Shown here piece after piece: positions 1-12,682 of a stretch of DNA of 64,000 nucleotides. Made by a program: the position numbers and the translations under genes. Source of the stretch: Sialis fuliginosa (lineage: Eukaryota > Arthropoda > Insecta > Megaloptera > Sialidae); NCBI GenBank assembly GCA_961205875.1, contig OY540819.1, forward strand, positions 4,838,501 through 4,902,500, in the 5' to 3' direction. Position 1 is the first letter of the stretch. Each line of letters begins with the position of its first letter. A model generated the notes under the pieces. The model worked only from the letters and a program-made list of their open reading frames with translations, searched no databases and was not told the origin of the DNA.

Positions 1-1814
1 TCTGAAGTCGCCCTCTCAGCATATTATTTGTTTCCAATCTACCGAGCTCGGTCGTAGCACGCACTACCGATATTTTGTGTGCAATTCGTTAGTTTATTAT
101 AACAGTTATTTATTATAGTACCAACTTCTGTGTTATTTGAGTAAGTTTTATTGAAAAATAAACTGAAGTGATTTTTTTGTATTTATTGCATAGCTTTCAA
201 CCTTTAAAAGACGATTGGCAAAATAATTTTGAATTACAATTCATCCTTACATATTTTATGTTTTGCTGGCGCCCTGCTTCTATTGTTTTAAAGATGTTTA
301 GCATTCGTTTTTACTTTCCAAAATTTTATAATCATTTTTGGGTATATCAATTCATTTATTTTTAGTTTCTTCGCCTTTACACAATATAAAACATTTTGAT
401 ATATAGTTTCTAGAATTTGTATGTCTGTCTGTCGGTTTGTTTCTACTTTATACGAAAACTACTGAACCGATTTTGATGAGACTTTCACTGTTCGAAGGCT
501 TAAATACCTAAAATTAGTGATAATTAATAATAAACATTAGGATGTTCTTATTAAGGGAAATTTACATTTGATTTTTTTATAATAAAAGATTTTAAAACTT
601 ATTTTTATGTAATTTGAAATACGTTTTCGAATAAAAGAAAAAGTAGTATATGACTTTAATTAGACCACATATATTTGCGAATTTTAAATTACTTTTATTA
701 GAGATTTTATCTCCAATAGATCATTTTTAACTATAGTAAAAACACAAAATAAAGCCCTTATTAATTATGAGTCAGCGTTTGCGATACAAACATTCAAATT
801 TGTTCGTTGCAAATACAAATTAAAATTCTATATTAATAACACGATTAAATAGTACAAAATTATTGAATTGTTTAAACAGTTATATTGACAGCACAGCTTT
901 ATTTTCCGTATTCATAGTTTTATCAATTTAGTATTTTGTTTTCAATTCAAATTTCAAATGACGTCAAAATGTTACCAATGTGTAATTATAAAAAGTTCAC
1001 AATCATAGAACTTTAACAGCTCATAATACCTACATACAATTAGTTTGATTATAAACAATTACCTATGCTTTTAGTGTTGTGGATACAAAAAAATAAACTA
1101 ATGAATTGATTTTATTTAGTAAAACAAAACTTTTATAAATATCAACTGTAATATGTGACAAAACGTTGATTTGAAGTAAAATAAATTATGTTTCATTTTT
1201 GGCGTAAACTAGTTGTACAAATAATTCTTAAACCTACGAATACAATTAGAAAAAAATGTATTAATTTATACGTCCCACTAATAATTTTTCTCTGGTCTGG
1301 TTATGTATTTTTTTTTAATTCAACATAGGTAAAGGTAGTCTGCGAAATGGAAACACCAATCTGCGCAAAGACTAATCTAGAACTATTAATCATAGAAATC
1401 TCGAAGTAGTATATTTTTTCTAATTCAGTTTATTTTTATGTAGTAAAATTTCAAATCATTTCAACCAATTTTTAGTTTTTATAGTAGGTACTTTATACGA
1501 TGAGCAAGTTAATATTTCAGTTGTTTTTGAGATTACCAGTGGGTTTTACAATCATTTCCATTCTATTATTATGTTTGCAATGGATTTAAAATGTTGGTGT
1601 ACCAAAAATCACTTACTCATTTTTTAATCAATATAAACTAGTTTTTTCCAGTATTTATTTAATTTACTTAAACGGTTTGTTAAAGAATAATTTAAGATTG
1701 AAAGATATTATATTACTGAAAATATTTATTTGTTGTCCATTTCAAAAAGCTACTAAGTAATGTATAGCTCAGGAGTACTATACCACAAAAGATGGTACGT
1801 TTTTATTAACTCAA
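1..1814. other. AT-rich intergenic DNA, no gene seen
   Basis: No coding, RNA or bounded mobile element is recognisable. At 417-490 there is a short TCTG-rich tract followed by a phrase of the type 'aaactactgaaccgattttg'. Similar phrases recur in this window near 17815, 26250 and 53815, and are a commonplace dispersed-repeat motif in insects; this one is only a fragment. Confidence 0.6.
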
Positions 1815-1829
1815 TATTGATAAATATCT

Positions 1830-2003
1830 TTCTTCTGTAGGCTTTCGTGACCGTTGTCCATAGTAGCTAACTTTTCGGGCTGTTGTCCACGTTGTCGTAT
1901 TTTTCTTCAGAAGTGATTCTGAAGAAGACTCCGACATGAGAGTCGAAACGTCAAGTGTAAGAAAAATACGACAACGTGGACAACAGCCCGAAAAGTTAGC
2001 TAC
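1830..2003 (+). mobile_element. 174-bp hammerhead-bearing foldback insertion (Penelope-type?)
   Basis: A 15-bp direct repeat TATTGATAAATATCT lies at 1815-1829 and 2004-2018 and delimits an insertion of 174 bp. Inside are two perfectly complementary 47-base arms, 1861-1907 and 1959-2005; the last two bases overlap the right TSD. The arms enclose a 51-base loop that holds a hammerhead-like core (separate entry). There is no reading frame of note. A TSD of this length excludes most DNA transposons and points to target-primed retrotransposition. Hammerhead motifs in repeat ends are known from Penelope-like elements, so a very short non-autonomous relative is the best guess. The left 30 bp (1830-1860) lie outside the arms. 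Confidence 0.7.
1917..1954 (+). ncRNA. hammerhead ribozyme-like core 1
   Basis: CTGAAGA (1919-1925) matches the conserved CUGANGA. Stem II is GACTC (1927-1931) with GAGTC (1940-1944), followed by GAAAC (1945-1949) and GTC (1950-1952). ACGU at 1948-1951 is self-complementary, giving helix III only as a dimer, as in minimal hammerheads of Penelope-like elements. Stem I would be TT/AA next to the core, then an internal loop, then the 47-bp arms of the host insertion. Predicted cleavage is after C1952. The core match is seen in the sequence; catalytic activity is inferred. Confidence 0.6.
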
Positions 2004-2018
2004 TATTGATAAATATCT

Positions 2019-2861
2019 ATTTAAACAATTTAAAAAATTGTCAAGTGCGAGTCGAGTCTCGCGTTCTAGTGTCCCGTACCATATAATTTTTCAATTTCTT
2101 CGATTATTAAAAAAAATGTAAATAATAACTATAGGTATTTATCAGTTCGCCTATTAGAAAACAGATTAACCAAATATACAAGTACAATGAGTGCGGTATT
2201 TTCTCTTGATCTCGGTGTAGTTATACATATTCCCATTTCTTCGAAAGATAGCCCATGCACCCCCCCCCCCCACCCTTACAATAAACAACATAAACTTTAT
2301 ATTATTTAATATCCATTATGAACTATAACTATGCCAAATCTCAGCTTTCTTTCTTCTCTGTAGCAGGCACAGTATTGATTTCATAGGTGTTCTTTTTTCC
2401 GATTTCTGTACGGAACACTAAAAAAAACAATCACATAAATTTATTCTGAATTAAATTAATTATAAAATTCATTTATCTGCTTAGCTGATTTCTGTCAAAT
2501 ACACATATGTAGCTACATACATACACAAGCATGTACAGTATAAATCAACTATTTATTCAAAGTATGTGGCAAATTTGTGAGGCATTTTGACAGATACGTG
2601 TGTCGCATACTTCATTGTACGGTATATTTAAATTACATCAATATAATTTTCATTTCATACCGCAAATAATACAGCAACAGGCTTGTACATAATGCATGAG
2701 TTCATACTACATGCATTTATAATATGTATCTAATCATCCATGTATGCAATTCGTGTTTAATCAGTGGTGCATATTTGTTTCCTATCTATAAACTATATAT
2801 TATATTTATTGTGTTACATATATTACATTACATTGTATTTTTATTTTAAATGGTGTAACTA
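2019..2861. other. AT-rich intergenic DNA
   Basis: No gene or bounded element seen. A C homopolymer of about 13 bases is at 2259-2271. Confidence 0.6.
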
Positions 2862-3929
2862 CACTCAAGGAAAAAATTAAAGGACCACTTTTATTTTTCG
2901 AAAAAATTGCTCATTTTCAAAGTAATGCCGATAGGTCAAATATGATCCTATTTTACTTATCGGATATGAAAATTGAAGGAAATTTTATCATATTTTCGAA
3001 TTTAGGGGTATTTTTGTGTTATTAAACTTATTTTTGTGACCAAATTGCGGCTTAATAAAAAATAAAAAAATTGATTTTTTTTGCAATTTTGAAAGATACC
3101 CACGGGGATGTTAAATTTTTTTTCTAAAAATTCAAGGTAACCATTTTGTAGGAATTTTTTTCAGTTTTAAAACGCTCTTTCAAATTAGTTTTATAATTTT
3201 TTGGTGTCGCGATATTCGAGTTTGAATGAAAAAAGTACCAACAAGTTTTAAACGACCATAAAGGGCCTAATGTTGGTCGCACAGAAAAGAAAAAAAAAAT
3301 TAAAGCTTATATAATCACCTATTGTCTAGTAGCATTTAAAAAATGTCTAATTTTAACTTAACCCTTCAAATACGAAAAACAAAACAAGGTTCGAATTTAA
3401 ATAATCCTGTAAAAATAACCTTTTTTTAATCATAGATCTAATGTTTAAAATGTATCAAGAAATTAAGTTCTATCAAAGAATATGAAAATTAGACTTATTA
3501 CCTTCTATGTGAACAAAGGTTCCAGTAAAAATCTTTTAATTTGGTTGAGAAATTGCATTTTGAATTTTTTGTATACGTTTAGGACTTGACCGTACATTTT
3601 ATAACAAGTTTTTCTTTGGGATTTTTTTTTTCAAAAAACAATCAATTTTTGAGAAAAATTGTAAGAGGGAAAAAGTTTTTCTTTCTTATTAAAGAATATT
3701 CTTAATTTTTTTCAGATGTTTTATATCAATATTGTGGGATCAAGTTTATTTTTAATAGGGTACTATAATAACACAAAAATAGCCCTAAATTCGAAAAGAT
3801 GATAAAATTTCCTTCAATTTCCATTTCCTATAAGTAAAAAAAGGATCATATTTGACCTATCGGCATTACTTTGAAAATGAGCAATTTTTTCAAAAAATAA
3901 AAGTGGTCCTTTAATTTTTTCCGTGAGTG
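2862..3929. mobile_element. Tc1/mariner-type non-autonomous element, 1068 bp
   Basis: TA dinucleotides at 2860-2861 and 3930-3931 flank an element with long inverted ends. The left arm is 2862-3024 and the right arm 3767-3929, with only scattered mismatches. The ends read CACTCAAGGAAAAAATTAAA and, on the other strand, CACTCACGGAAAAAATTAAA. The 740-bp centre is AT-rich with no transposase frame. TA duplication plus inverted ends fits the Tc1/mariner superfamily; the family is not identified. Confidence 0.75.
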
Positions 3930-5021
3930 TATATAAGCTCCGTCCTGGGAAAAGATAAACGATGATGTTTTCCTTAATATTTTCGAATTTGTTGCCAGCA
4001 AAAATGACCTTTAGGAGGTAGACGAATTATGATACCGATGGTATTATATAGCAAAAACAAAATAAATATTAAGAAAAATAAGTTATTTAGAATATGTTTC
4101 ATTTTCAGCATATGTTGCATAAATCTAGGCCCATGTATAGAAAATTAAAGTATCTTTTATTAAAAGTAGTTAACTAAATGCACTAAATTTAAGACCACGG
4201 ATTAACGACCACCAGATTCTTAAAAAGTTGTAAAAGACAATCAAAATTCTTATACAAATAGATATGTCCACGTAAAATTCTATAGAAATGTTCATTACCA
4301 TTTCTAAATCTACAAAATCATTAACATTCTTACATAGATTTTTTTAGACAGTGCTGAATGTTTTATTACCACTATTTAATTATTTAAATAATAAAATTAC
4401 TCAAGCATGCCTATTACACGAAAATTTAATTTCTATAAATATAATCCAATGTAGAGCAGAACATTATTCTAATAACATAATTACTTCATTTTGCAACGAC
4501 CGTATGTGGTGTTTTACAATATTAATAACTGGGTTAGAGTTTTCATAAAATCATTATTATTTTAACAACAGAGCAGTTAGACTATTAGGCTGTGTAATTA
4601 ACTAACTTGTAACTACATCTAATTTATAGCTAGAGACATCACAAATGTTCATATATATGAATGAGATGTTAATCCGCAACCCCTATTTTGGCAACATCTC
4701 ACTTTGCTATTAATTTCATCTGGGTTGTAAAATGTTTAAGGTAACCTTATATGGGTATTTAATTTTTCTTTTAAAGTAAATGATGATGATAAAGTTAATG
4801 TATAAACATATACTACATACATTTTAGAATTACAAAAGTTTTTATAATAACAGCCTTTAGTTGTAACTTGTAATACATAAAATAAATATAAATTTCAGAG
4901 AAAACTTTCTGGTTAAAAAAGACACTCTTTTAAACATAATATAAAAAATATTATTATTAAACTTGCGATACAACATAATATAGTCGATCTTTACAGGTTG
5001 GGATATTTAAAGTGTTACAGA
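3930..5021. other. AT-rich intergenic DNA, nothing recognised
   Basis: The open frames here are short, low-complexity and lack any family resemblance. Confidence 0.6.
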
Positions 5022-5297
5022 TTTGGTTGTGAGGGGGTAATTGAATAGTAATATTTATTGTTATTTTATCGTGGCCTTCAAGTAATCTTATTCTACGTGA
5101 AAAAACACGAAACTTTCATTGAATTTTTTTTGTACAACCTTAACTTTACAAAATATTTAACAAAATCATTTCGAGATTTTGAACATTCGAGAATTTTTTA
5201 CTCAGAAATCATGAACATTAGAGAAAAAGTACAAGACAAAAAAAATGTTAAAAATTACAAATAAATATTACTATTCGATTACCCCCTCACAACCAAA
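5022..5297. mobile_element. short MITE with 38-bp inverted ends
   Basis: TTTGGTTGTGAGGGGGTAAT begins at 5022, and its reverse complement ends at 5297. The arms (5022-5059 and 5260-5297) differ at about one base. The interior is AT-rich and non-coding. No convincing target-site duplication is visible, so the superfamily is left open and the true ends could lie a few bases away. Confidence 0.6.
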
Positions 5298-7010
5298 CAT
5301 TTTTGTCAAATATGCGATAGTTCTGAGTTGTTATATAAATTTTTAATTTCTTAGTAAGAATAAAAATTCAAACAAATGTCTAGTATATTTATTCTTATAT
5401 TTTCTTCTAAGTTCCCTGAAGAATTCGTTTTCTGTGGAGTAAACATAAAATTCTAATTAAAGTATAACAAATAAAAGTATTGTTACTCATATAAAAACTA
5501 ACAATATTGACCACAAGCATACAGATTGTTCTTCAGTTTCACGAGCTGCATAGAAGTTTTTAAAAATTTGAAAGTTGCCAATCACAAATGTATAAATATA
5601 AACCAAAAGGTATATCTAATATTAAATACACCGAGAACAAAAAAAAAACTTCAGCATAAAAAACTAAATTATTTCTGGCTTATTATGTTTTTAAAAGTAC
5701 TTTATTAATATTCATATTATTTTAATAAAAATATTATCTTGATATAATATGAATTGATATTCCTAATTATGTTTCTCCGAGCCTCTTGATAGAAATACGT
5801 GCCAATTAAAAGTAATTGTAAAAAACGTATAATATTAAATACCAGACACAACAAGAATGCAACTATGGACTTTAACCAAATAAATAAATTTTATTTTATT
5901 TTGTTTCTGTTACTTCCCAGTATGTTTGTATGCAATTAATGATTGTTTAAATATAGAGTTTTTTTCGTAAATAATGATCAATTTAAACATTTTGTGGCAC
6001 CCTTTCGACGCATTTGAGAATCAAGATTTGATTAATACTGCATCAGCAATAAATATAACGCATTTAATAAACAATTTAACTAAAACAAAACAAACATCAA
6101 ATTATAACAGCGAGATAACATGAAAGGGCGCCGAACAAGACATAGATACAGAGGAAGAGAGACGACCTAGACACGCGCGACAGAGATGGGTAGTACAAAA
6201 CGCTACAACTAAATTATCACTAGATCGTTTAACCGCGTCGACAAGTTCATAAAGCCGAACACCGAGCTGCTAAAACTTTAATGCCCCTTCTTTCCAACAG
6301 GTTGACTTAGTTAACCCCATTTGTTTTAAAGAACACTTAACCAACAAACACGCTCTTATATACACCACGCAAATTCTCCCTCTACACGCCACGCAACATT
6401 CTACCCATCACCTCCACCAATCCCCGGTACCCAGCGTCGTCGTTGCCGCCAAGGATCCCCATTGATTATTCAAAACGAACGCATGAGATTCAGCGTGGAA
6501 AATTCAACGGAAGTTGTTTCAGCTATTTAGTAAGCTGCTTGATAATGTCTTTAATATTGTTTGTAGTGTGTAGTCTTGACGGAATGTTCTTGCCAAGATT
6601 ATGTACTGCTTACTCGCGCCGAATACTTTTACATTGCTAATTTTTGTTGTGTACGAGGGCACGTAACGTATGCTAATTTGCATGGGATTAGTGAAATGTG
6701 TGTGCTTTGGAATTGTTTCGCAAAATTTGCACTTGATGAACTTGAAGCGAAATTTTACTGCCGGAAAATTGGACGCTTAAATGTTGCCATACAAAATTTT
6801 AAGTATAACTTTCAAAATCTATTTTATAATGTATAACAGATTGATTTTTAATTATTTTTTTAATATGGTAATAAATTATTAATTTATGACCAAAATAAAT
6901 GTATTTTTTTTTTAAATAACTCGATTTTTTAACGAATTGACCTCAAATTTTTACCACATAATAATCAAGGTTATTTTTACTGCATCACGAAAGATTTTGT
7001 TGTTTCTACA
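5298..7010. other. intergenic DNA with a GC-richer island at 6118-6480
   Basis: The island contrasts with its AT-rich surroundings, but no consistent reading frame, splice pair or TIR was found in it. It may be a conserved regulatory element or an old repeat. The rest is featureless AT-rich DNA. Confidence 0.4.
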
Positions 7011-7073
7011 CTTTACTGTTTTGAAAAAAAACTTATTAGGTAGTCATAAGTTTTTTTTTTCAAAACAGTAAAG
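7011..7073. repeat. near-perfect A/T-rich hairpin
   Basis: An arm at 7011-7036 (ctttactgttttg, then A-run, then acttat) is complementary to 7046-7073 across a loop of about nine bases. It could be a tiny foldback element or a hairpin from an inverted duplication. No TSD is evident. Confidence 0.6.
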
Positions 7074-9424
7074 TTATTTTAACTTATTTTCAAAATTTTA
7101 GAATGCTGAAGATACAAGAAAATAAATATAAATGATATAATAATTATAAGAAACAATTTATTTACTTTCTGATGACGAAAAACAGCTTTACGTTGTCAAT
7201 AAGACAATTTTTTAATCAACTTCTGTATCTCTGCTATTTTGTAGTACTTTTTAATAATAAAAAATATTGGGTATGCTCTTTAAAGATTTATTTAACATAC
7301 GTTGTATAAGTAATGTATCTAATTCGTTTTCTAATGAAATTTTTTATCCTTCAAAAAGTCTTAAAAGGCCTACTTATTGTTACGTGAAATTATGTATAGA
7401 TAAAACAAAAATTTTCAGTATACTCGTACAAGTTTTTTCATTTATTTAGAGAAAATTTGAAACTTTATTTTGTCTCAAGGCAATCAACACACAGAATACT
7501 ACTTTGAAAAATATTTACACAAAAATAAAATCCGAGATATTTTCAAAACAAAAGAATGAAATAACATTTCATAACAAATATTAAAAAAATTTAATTACAC
7601 TTAAACCTCGTGGGTTTTTACAGTTAATCTTGTATGATAATAACGTGTACGTCATCTACATAAAAATGTCATGTATAAACACACACCCACCCACTTACAC
7701 ACTCGCCAAAACGGTTGAACAGTGCGTTCAGATTTACGATAAATAAATCGTTGTATCGTTAAATTTTATATCGGCCCGAAACACGATAATAGAGATAACT
7801 ATATAAAAAAGTAGATTCGGCGGAATAACGAATAATCTATATACGAGTGAATGGGATTTGTTAGGCGAACTCTTCACATGTTCATTGAAATTGTGGTTTT
7901 TGTGTATATATTTTTTATTTTGTGTTTTTTTTCTTTGTATATTATGCTATGAGAAAAAATATAAGTTGCATGCATACATACATATGACATACGCATTATT
8001 TGTAAAAACATTGTTTTTATTCATAATCTGAAAAAAAATAATACCATTGTTTCACATTTTTGTTTTCTTAACATTCGATTCATTTTTTAATATAAAAAAT
8101 ATTCCTTCATAATTTAACAAATAATACGTTTTCAGTATAAGAGAAAAACATAATAGTTACTAACATTATTATTATCTTTGCTTTTTTATGATGACATTTC
8201 CTTTTCTTTGGTTATTTATTATAAACAAAAAATATAATATTATTTATTATTGTAATACCTGATATATACATATTACAAGTATATAGATATTATAATTTAT
8301 GAATAAATTTTTATCTTAATACAATTACCAACATTTTTTAGATTCAAATGGTAAAGTTTTTAAATGTAGGACCTAATTATATTTTCTTTAACGATATAAA
8401 CTATTTCGTTAGTACTGATATATGCAAATATACATAATATTTACATGTTTATAAAAAATAAATGGTTGATAGTAAAAAAACGTTCGCTTGATATCACATT
8501 AAAATATTTTGATATCAAAGAACATACAGCTGGTCGTTCATTTGTATTTTATTTTTTTGCGATGAAATAAGGTTTAAAAATATTTCCTTTATTATATTTA
8601 TCATAAATATATAGGTATGATTGTTTTTACTCAAACTTTTGTACACGCGCAACAATTCGAAAACTTGAAAAAAACCTATAATAAATTATTGATATCTTAT
8701 AATTTATTTATTTTATCAGTGGCGAAGCGTCCATGGAAGCAGGGGAATCACTGTTTTCCTTTCTTTATGGGTAAATTAATACAAATCTGTGATTTCAGTT
8801 AATAAATAATTTAAAAATATTATTAGAATATTCATCTTTATGCGCAACTCAAACATTTTAACCAAAAGTCAAAAATAACATTTAATATTAATTTATACGT
8901 CCAATTATAAAATTGTAATACCTCTACGTGTTATTTTCTTGTGTTTTAGTCGATATTTGTATGACGAGTTGAAGTTCATTGCAGGAAATTTCACTAAAAA
9001 ATTTTCTAATTTTAATTTCGTTAAAAGTATGTTTATTCTATAGAATATGACGTGAAAAGTTGAAATTTTCAAACCGCAGGTCTGTATCTCAAACCTTTCT
9101 CATGTTGAAAATCCATGTGAACAAATATAAGTTTGTCTCAAAATGCAGATCTATCAAGATCTGATATGATCACTTCAGATCAAAATTTTTTCCCAGGATG
9201 TGTAAGTTTAAAATCTTACAAATATTATGGTTAGGATATTTGTATTTTTGACATACCCATACAAATTATACATTAAATTCTGTCTACTGGGGAGATTAAA
9301 ATTAATTCTGATGAAAAAGTATGAGAGATTCAACCATTGACAGTTCTATTTTACAATCGATCGTAATTAATATCACTATCTACAAAATTCCAATTTTTAT
9401 ACTAACAATTCAGAAACGATAAAA

Positions 9425-9616
9425 ATGAGAAGCATAAGAGTTTCCTCTGACAACATTATTACAATTTCTTCGGAAGATATATACGTGCCTATCGACTCAA
9501 TTGCACTCAATCCACAGCCGGAGTGCGAATCAGACTCAATGATAAAGAACAGTCGAAGGGAGCAGTACGAAGGGCGTATAGTACAGACACTATGCGTTGC
9601 ACAGTGGCGTAACTAG
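9425..9616 (+). CDS. 63-aa open frame, unrecognised, doubtful
   Basis: ATG at 9425 has A at -3. The predicted peptide has a balanced composition (rich in S, E, D, I and R, such as ISSEDIYVPIDSIALNP), unlike the K/N/F/I-rich frames of the surrounding AT-rich DNA. It ends in the phrase cagtggcgtaactag, which looks like a transposon boundary, so the last residues are probably not host coding. No signal peptide, domain or homologue is recognised. It may be an exon, a regulatory island or chance. Confidence 0.2.
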   Translation: MRSIRVSSDNIITISSEDIYVPIDSIALNPQPECESDSMIKNSRREQYEGRIVQTLCVAQWRN

Positions 9617-10489
9617 CATTTTTTAATTCCATTGTGTATAGTTTAACATTTTTTATTTGTTAAATTTATAAAATCACGATGAGAAATATAGTTTTTCTTA
9701 ATTATTGACGTCGAAAAAGTTGGTATCACAAGTAATATTAAATTAAGGCAGGTATGTATATTTTTAATAAAAATGTTTTTTTTGTAACATAATTTTAAAC
9801 GTATGTTTTTTGTTCCTTTCGTCATTGAATTTAGTAAATATAGTAAAATAGAGTTTTTACTGGCAGCTTTGTCAGCGTATATTTCAAAGTTGATAAAATA
9901 GTATTAACTGTACAATGTTTTCCTTACGTATTTTTGGGTGCTGAAAACGAATTTTTCTTTTCATTTCAATTTATTATTTGTATCGCTTGACAACTATATT
10001 TGACCAAATATATCATTTATTCTCTTGTTATAGTCGTTCACAAATAAAAGTGTGGTTTTTGCATTGATTGCAAATAACTACGTCAAAAATAGTCGTACAT
10101 AGCTAAATTAAAAAGTCATTTATTAAATTTTGTCAAAAAAATTATCATGACCTATGAAGGCTTGACAATATTACAATTGTGTAGGTCAGCGAAATTTTTT
10201 ATTGTCGATTACGTTTTCAACGCCCAAAAATACATAAGAAAAACATAGGTTAAGAGTTTTTTTTGTAGGCCTGTTTAATAATTATACCAATTCTGATTAT
10301 GTACGTCAGAATATATCAAATCATTTAAGTACAATAATATTGTGTTCTAATAAAAATACTTTTTCATCATTATTAAAGTTTAAAGACTATTCAAGATTAA
10401 GGACCGCTGTTAAAGATAATTATTCTGACAATTGTTGAAACGATTTTATAGTGAACAAGAATAGGCTAATCGCAACAATATAGAAGATA

Positions 10490-10740
10490 ATTATTGTTCC
10501 CCCTTCCCTTCGTGCGTTACGGCACTGTGCAAGGGGTATACGACATCGGCATCGCTTTATCTTGTGACACCGACCGTTTGTTTGGGTCTGCGCAAACTGC
10601 GTGACGACTGTGCAGGCATCAATCTGGTTATTTTGCAATCGGAGCAGATGAGCGTGTTCTACGTCAACGTCATGGCTCCCCCTCTCCTAGAGGCCCCAGG
10701 AGGCGTACGCTACTGAAGGTAGCGCGTGGGTGATCAACCG
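10490..10740. other. GC-rich island of about 250 bp
   Basis: The island is sharply GC-rich against flanks of mostly A and T. One plus-strand frame stays open for roughly 80 codons up to a stop near 10718, without an ATG at its start. The minus strand has a 72-codon frame (10420-10638). Neither translation shows a known domain. Conserved enhancer, orphan exon or repeat are all possible. Confidence 0.35.
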
Positions 10741-12047
10741 ATACGATTTTTTCTGGTATTTATGTATGTATTGACCATGAATTTGTTAGTGTTGCGAAAT
10801 TGGAACTGATTCTTTGACCTTTCAGAAATTAATGCCCGCAGGATAAATTGGTGATTTTTTTTCATATTAAAAGCTTTCGTTATTATTAACTTGCCATGAT
10901 ATTAATAAGCACTTGATACAGTAGGTCAAATAAATAATGGTTTACCAAGTTGAGTATTTTACATACATATACTGTCCGTATCCAGAATTGTAGCACTCAA
11001 AAATTTTATATGTACAAGTAATTAGCATTAAGTAAAAAAATCAGAAAAATTATAAATTTTTTTGTATATTTAACCGCTATTGCTATACATTTCCCCACTT
11101 ACCCAGTATGATAACTATTTGAAAACATATCTAATATTAGTATATTTAATTATTTTTTTATTAATGGAAAAATGAATCCACCATCTTGAATTTATATAAC
11201 TTAAAAGTAAAAAAGTATATCATCATCAAAGATCTCAAAGTATACCAAATTTTAGCTCAGTGGCTCGACGGAAAGTGGGTGAAATTAGCGTTACAATATA
11301 AAAAAAACGTTCGAAGTAGGAATTTCGTCTATATATAGAACTATTCTTCGCTCGGACAGTCTGTTATTACGAAGTTCTACTGTACTGTTTTTTTTGCTTA
11401 TTAGCGATTATGTCAAACAAATTGGATTTAATTAAAAATAAGTATTATTCTACACATAAAAATAAATACACAAATTCTACATAATAAAAAGAAAACAAAA
11501 TAATTAAATATATTCACATGAAGACTATTATACGATTTTCTCCTCATTGAAAAGAGTTCTTTACAACCTTTCTATAGATTTCTAGTAACATGTAACAAAA
11601 AACAAATGCCACGCTCAACCTATAGAAGAAGTGTATAAAGACCATCAATTTATAGCTGTTTATTAAAACCCACAATCTGTGACCTTTGAAACATCTGATC
11701 TTAATTACAGATAGTATGTCAAAAGGTTACCTGTTTTATTTTATAGTAAAATAATACAAATAAAACGATGTGTATTTAATTTTATAATTAGCAAGGGGTT
11801 AGTATAAAATTATATATGTAAAAAAGGTTAAATATGATGTAATGTTTTCTCTGAAATTGCACGATGTCATTATTTGTATGCCGATTATTCGTTCACAGTT
11901 GAGAAAAGTTAAAAAAAATTTTTGATTAATTATTATTAATGAAATAATAAGAAAATCTGTTTATGTGTGTGTATTATAGCTCTCAATTACAGAAAGTACG
12001 TAGATAAACAATCAATAGTTGTTCTTTAATTAATGTAATGTAATCAA

Positions 12048-12674
12048 TAGAGATTGGAAAAAAAGTTTTTCAACTATTGCGAAAAATGCAACTATTGTAA
12101 TTTTTATTACATATCTCCATCGATTTCAGAAAACTGGTTGTATTGAACCCAATTTGAAATCTGCTATTTACAACTGTTTTACCTTTTCAGCTATTTTTAT
12201 CCAGCGTTAAAAATTTTGTATTGTTAAAAAGTCATAAAGACAAAGTTTGAAATAATTCTAATTATTAATATTGATTTTTTTCAAAAAAATAAAAAATATT
12301 ATACAGTTTTATTCATACAATTCTTTGTAGATTTTTTTACTTTTAAATATTTTTAGAAATACATTTTGTCTATTATACAGATATTTTTTAATATATATTT
12401 ATGTTGTGTTTTTACATATTTGTTTATTTTTTTTTTAGCTTCTAAAATCTATCTAAAATCGACCATAACATGTTTTCCTCGGATTTCGGATTTGACACGT
12501 TTTACTAATACGTTGATTTCACTAATTTATTGATTAAATCGAACAAAACATTATTATTGTAAAAAAAATGGAACTATTTTACAACTATTTTGATTAAATA
12601 AAACTATTTGCCAACTCTTTTACAGAAAAAAGTAACTATTTCATTTAAAATTACAACTATTTTTCCAATCTTTA
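12048..12674. mobile_element. hAT-type non-autonomous element, 627 bp
   Basis: The 8-bp duplication GTAATCAA lies at 12040-12047 and 12675-12682. The ends are TAGAGATTGGAAAAA on the left and TAAAGATTGGAAAAA on the right (reverse complement). Many AACTATT-type subterminal repeats occur just inside both ends. No transposase frame is present. 8-bp TSDs, TA(G/A)AG ends and repeated subterminal motifs fit the hAT superfamily. Confidence 0.75.
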
Positions 12675-12682
12675 GTAATCAA

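Larger units (their letters stand above)
7074..12047. other. AT-rich intergenic DNA with scattered transposon-end remnants
   Basis: CAGTGGCG motifs at 8717 and 9604 resemble hAT-type termini, but no partner end is visible for either. Possible special stretches at 9425-9616 and 10490-10740 are listed separately. Otherwise nothing is recognised. Confidence 0.45.

Noticed and set aside
7169-7180. CTGATGACGAAA, boxes of a hammerhead core
   Set aside because: The boxes are one base apart, leaving no stem II.
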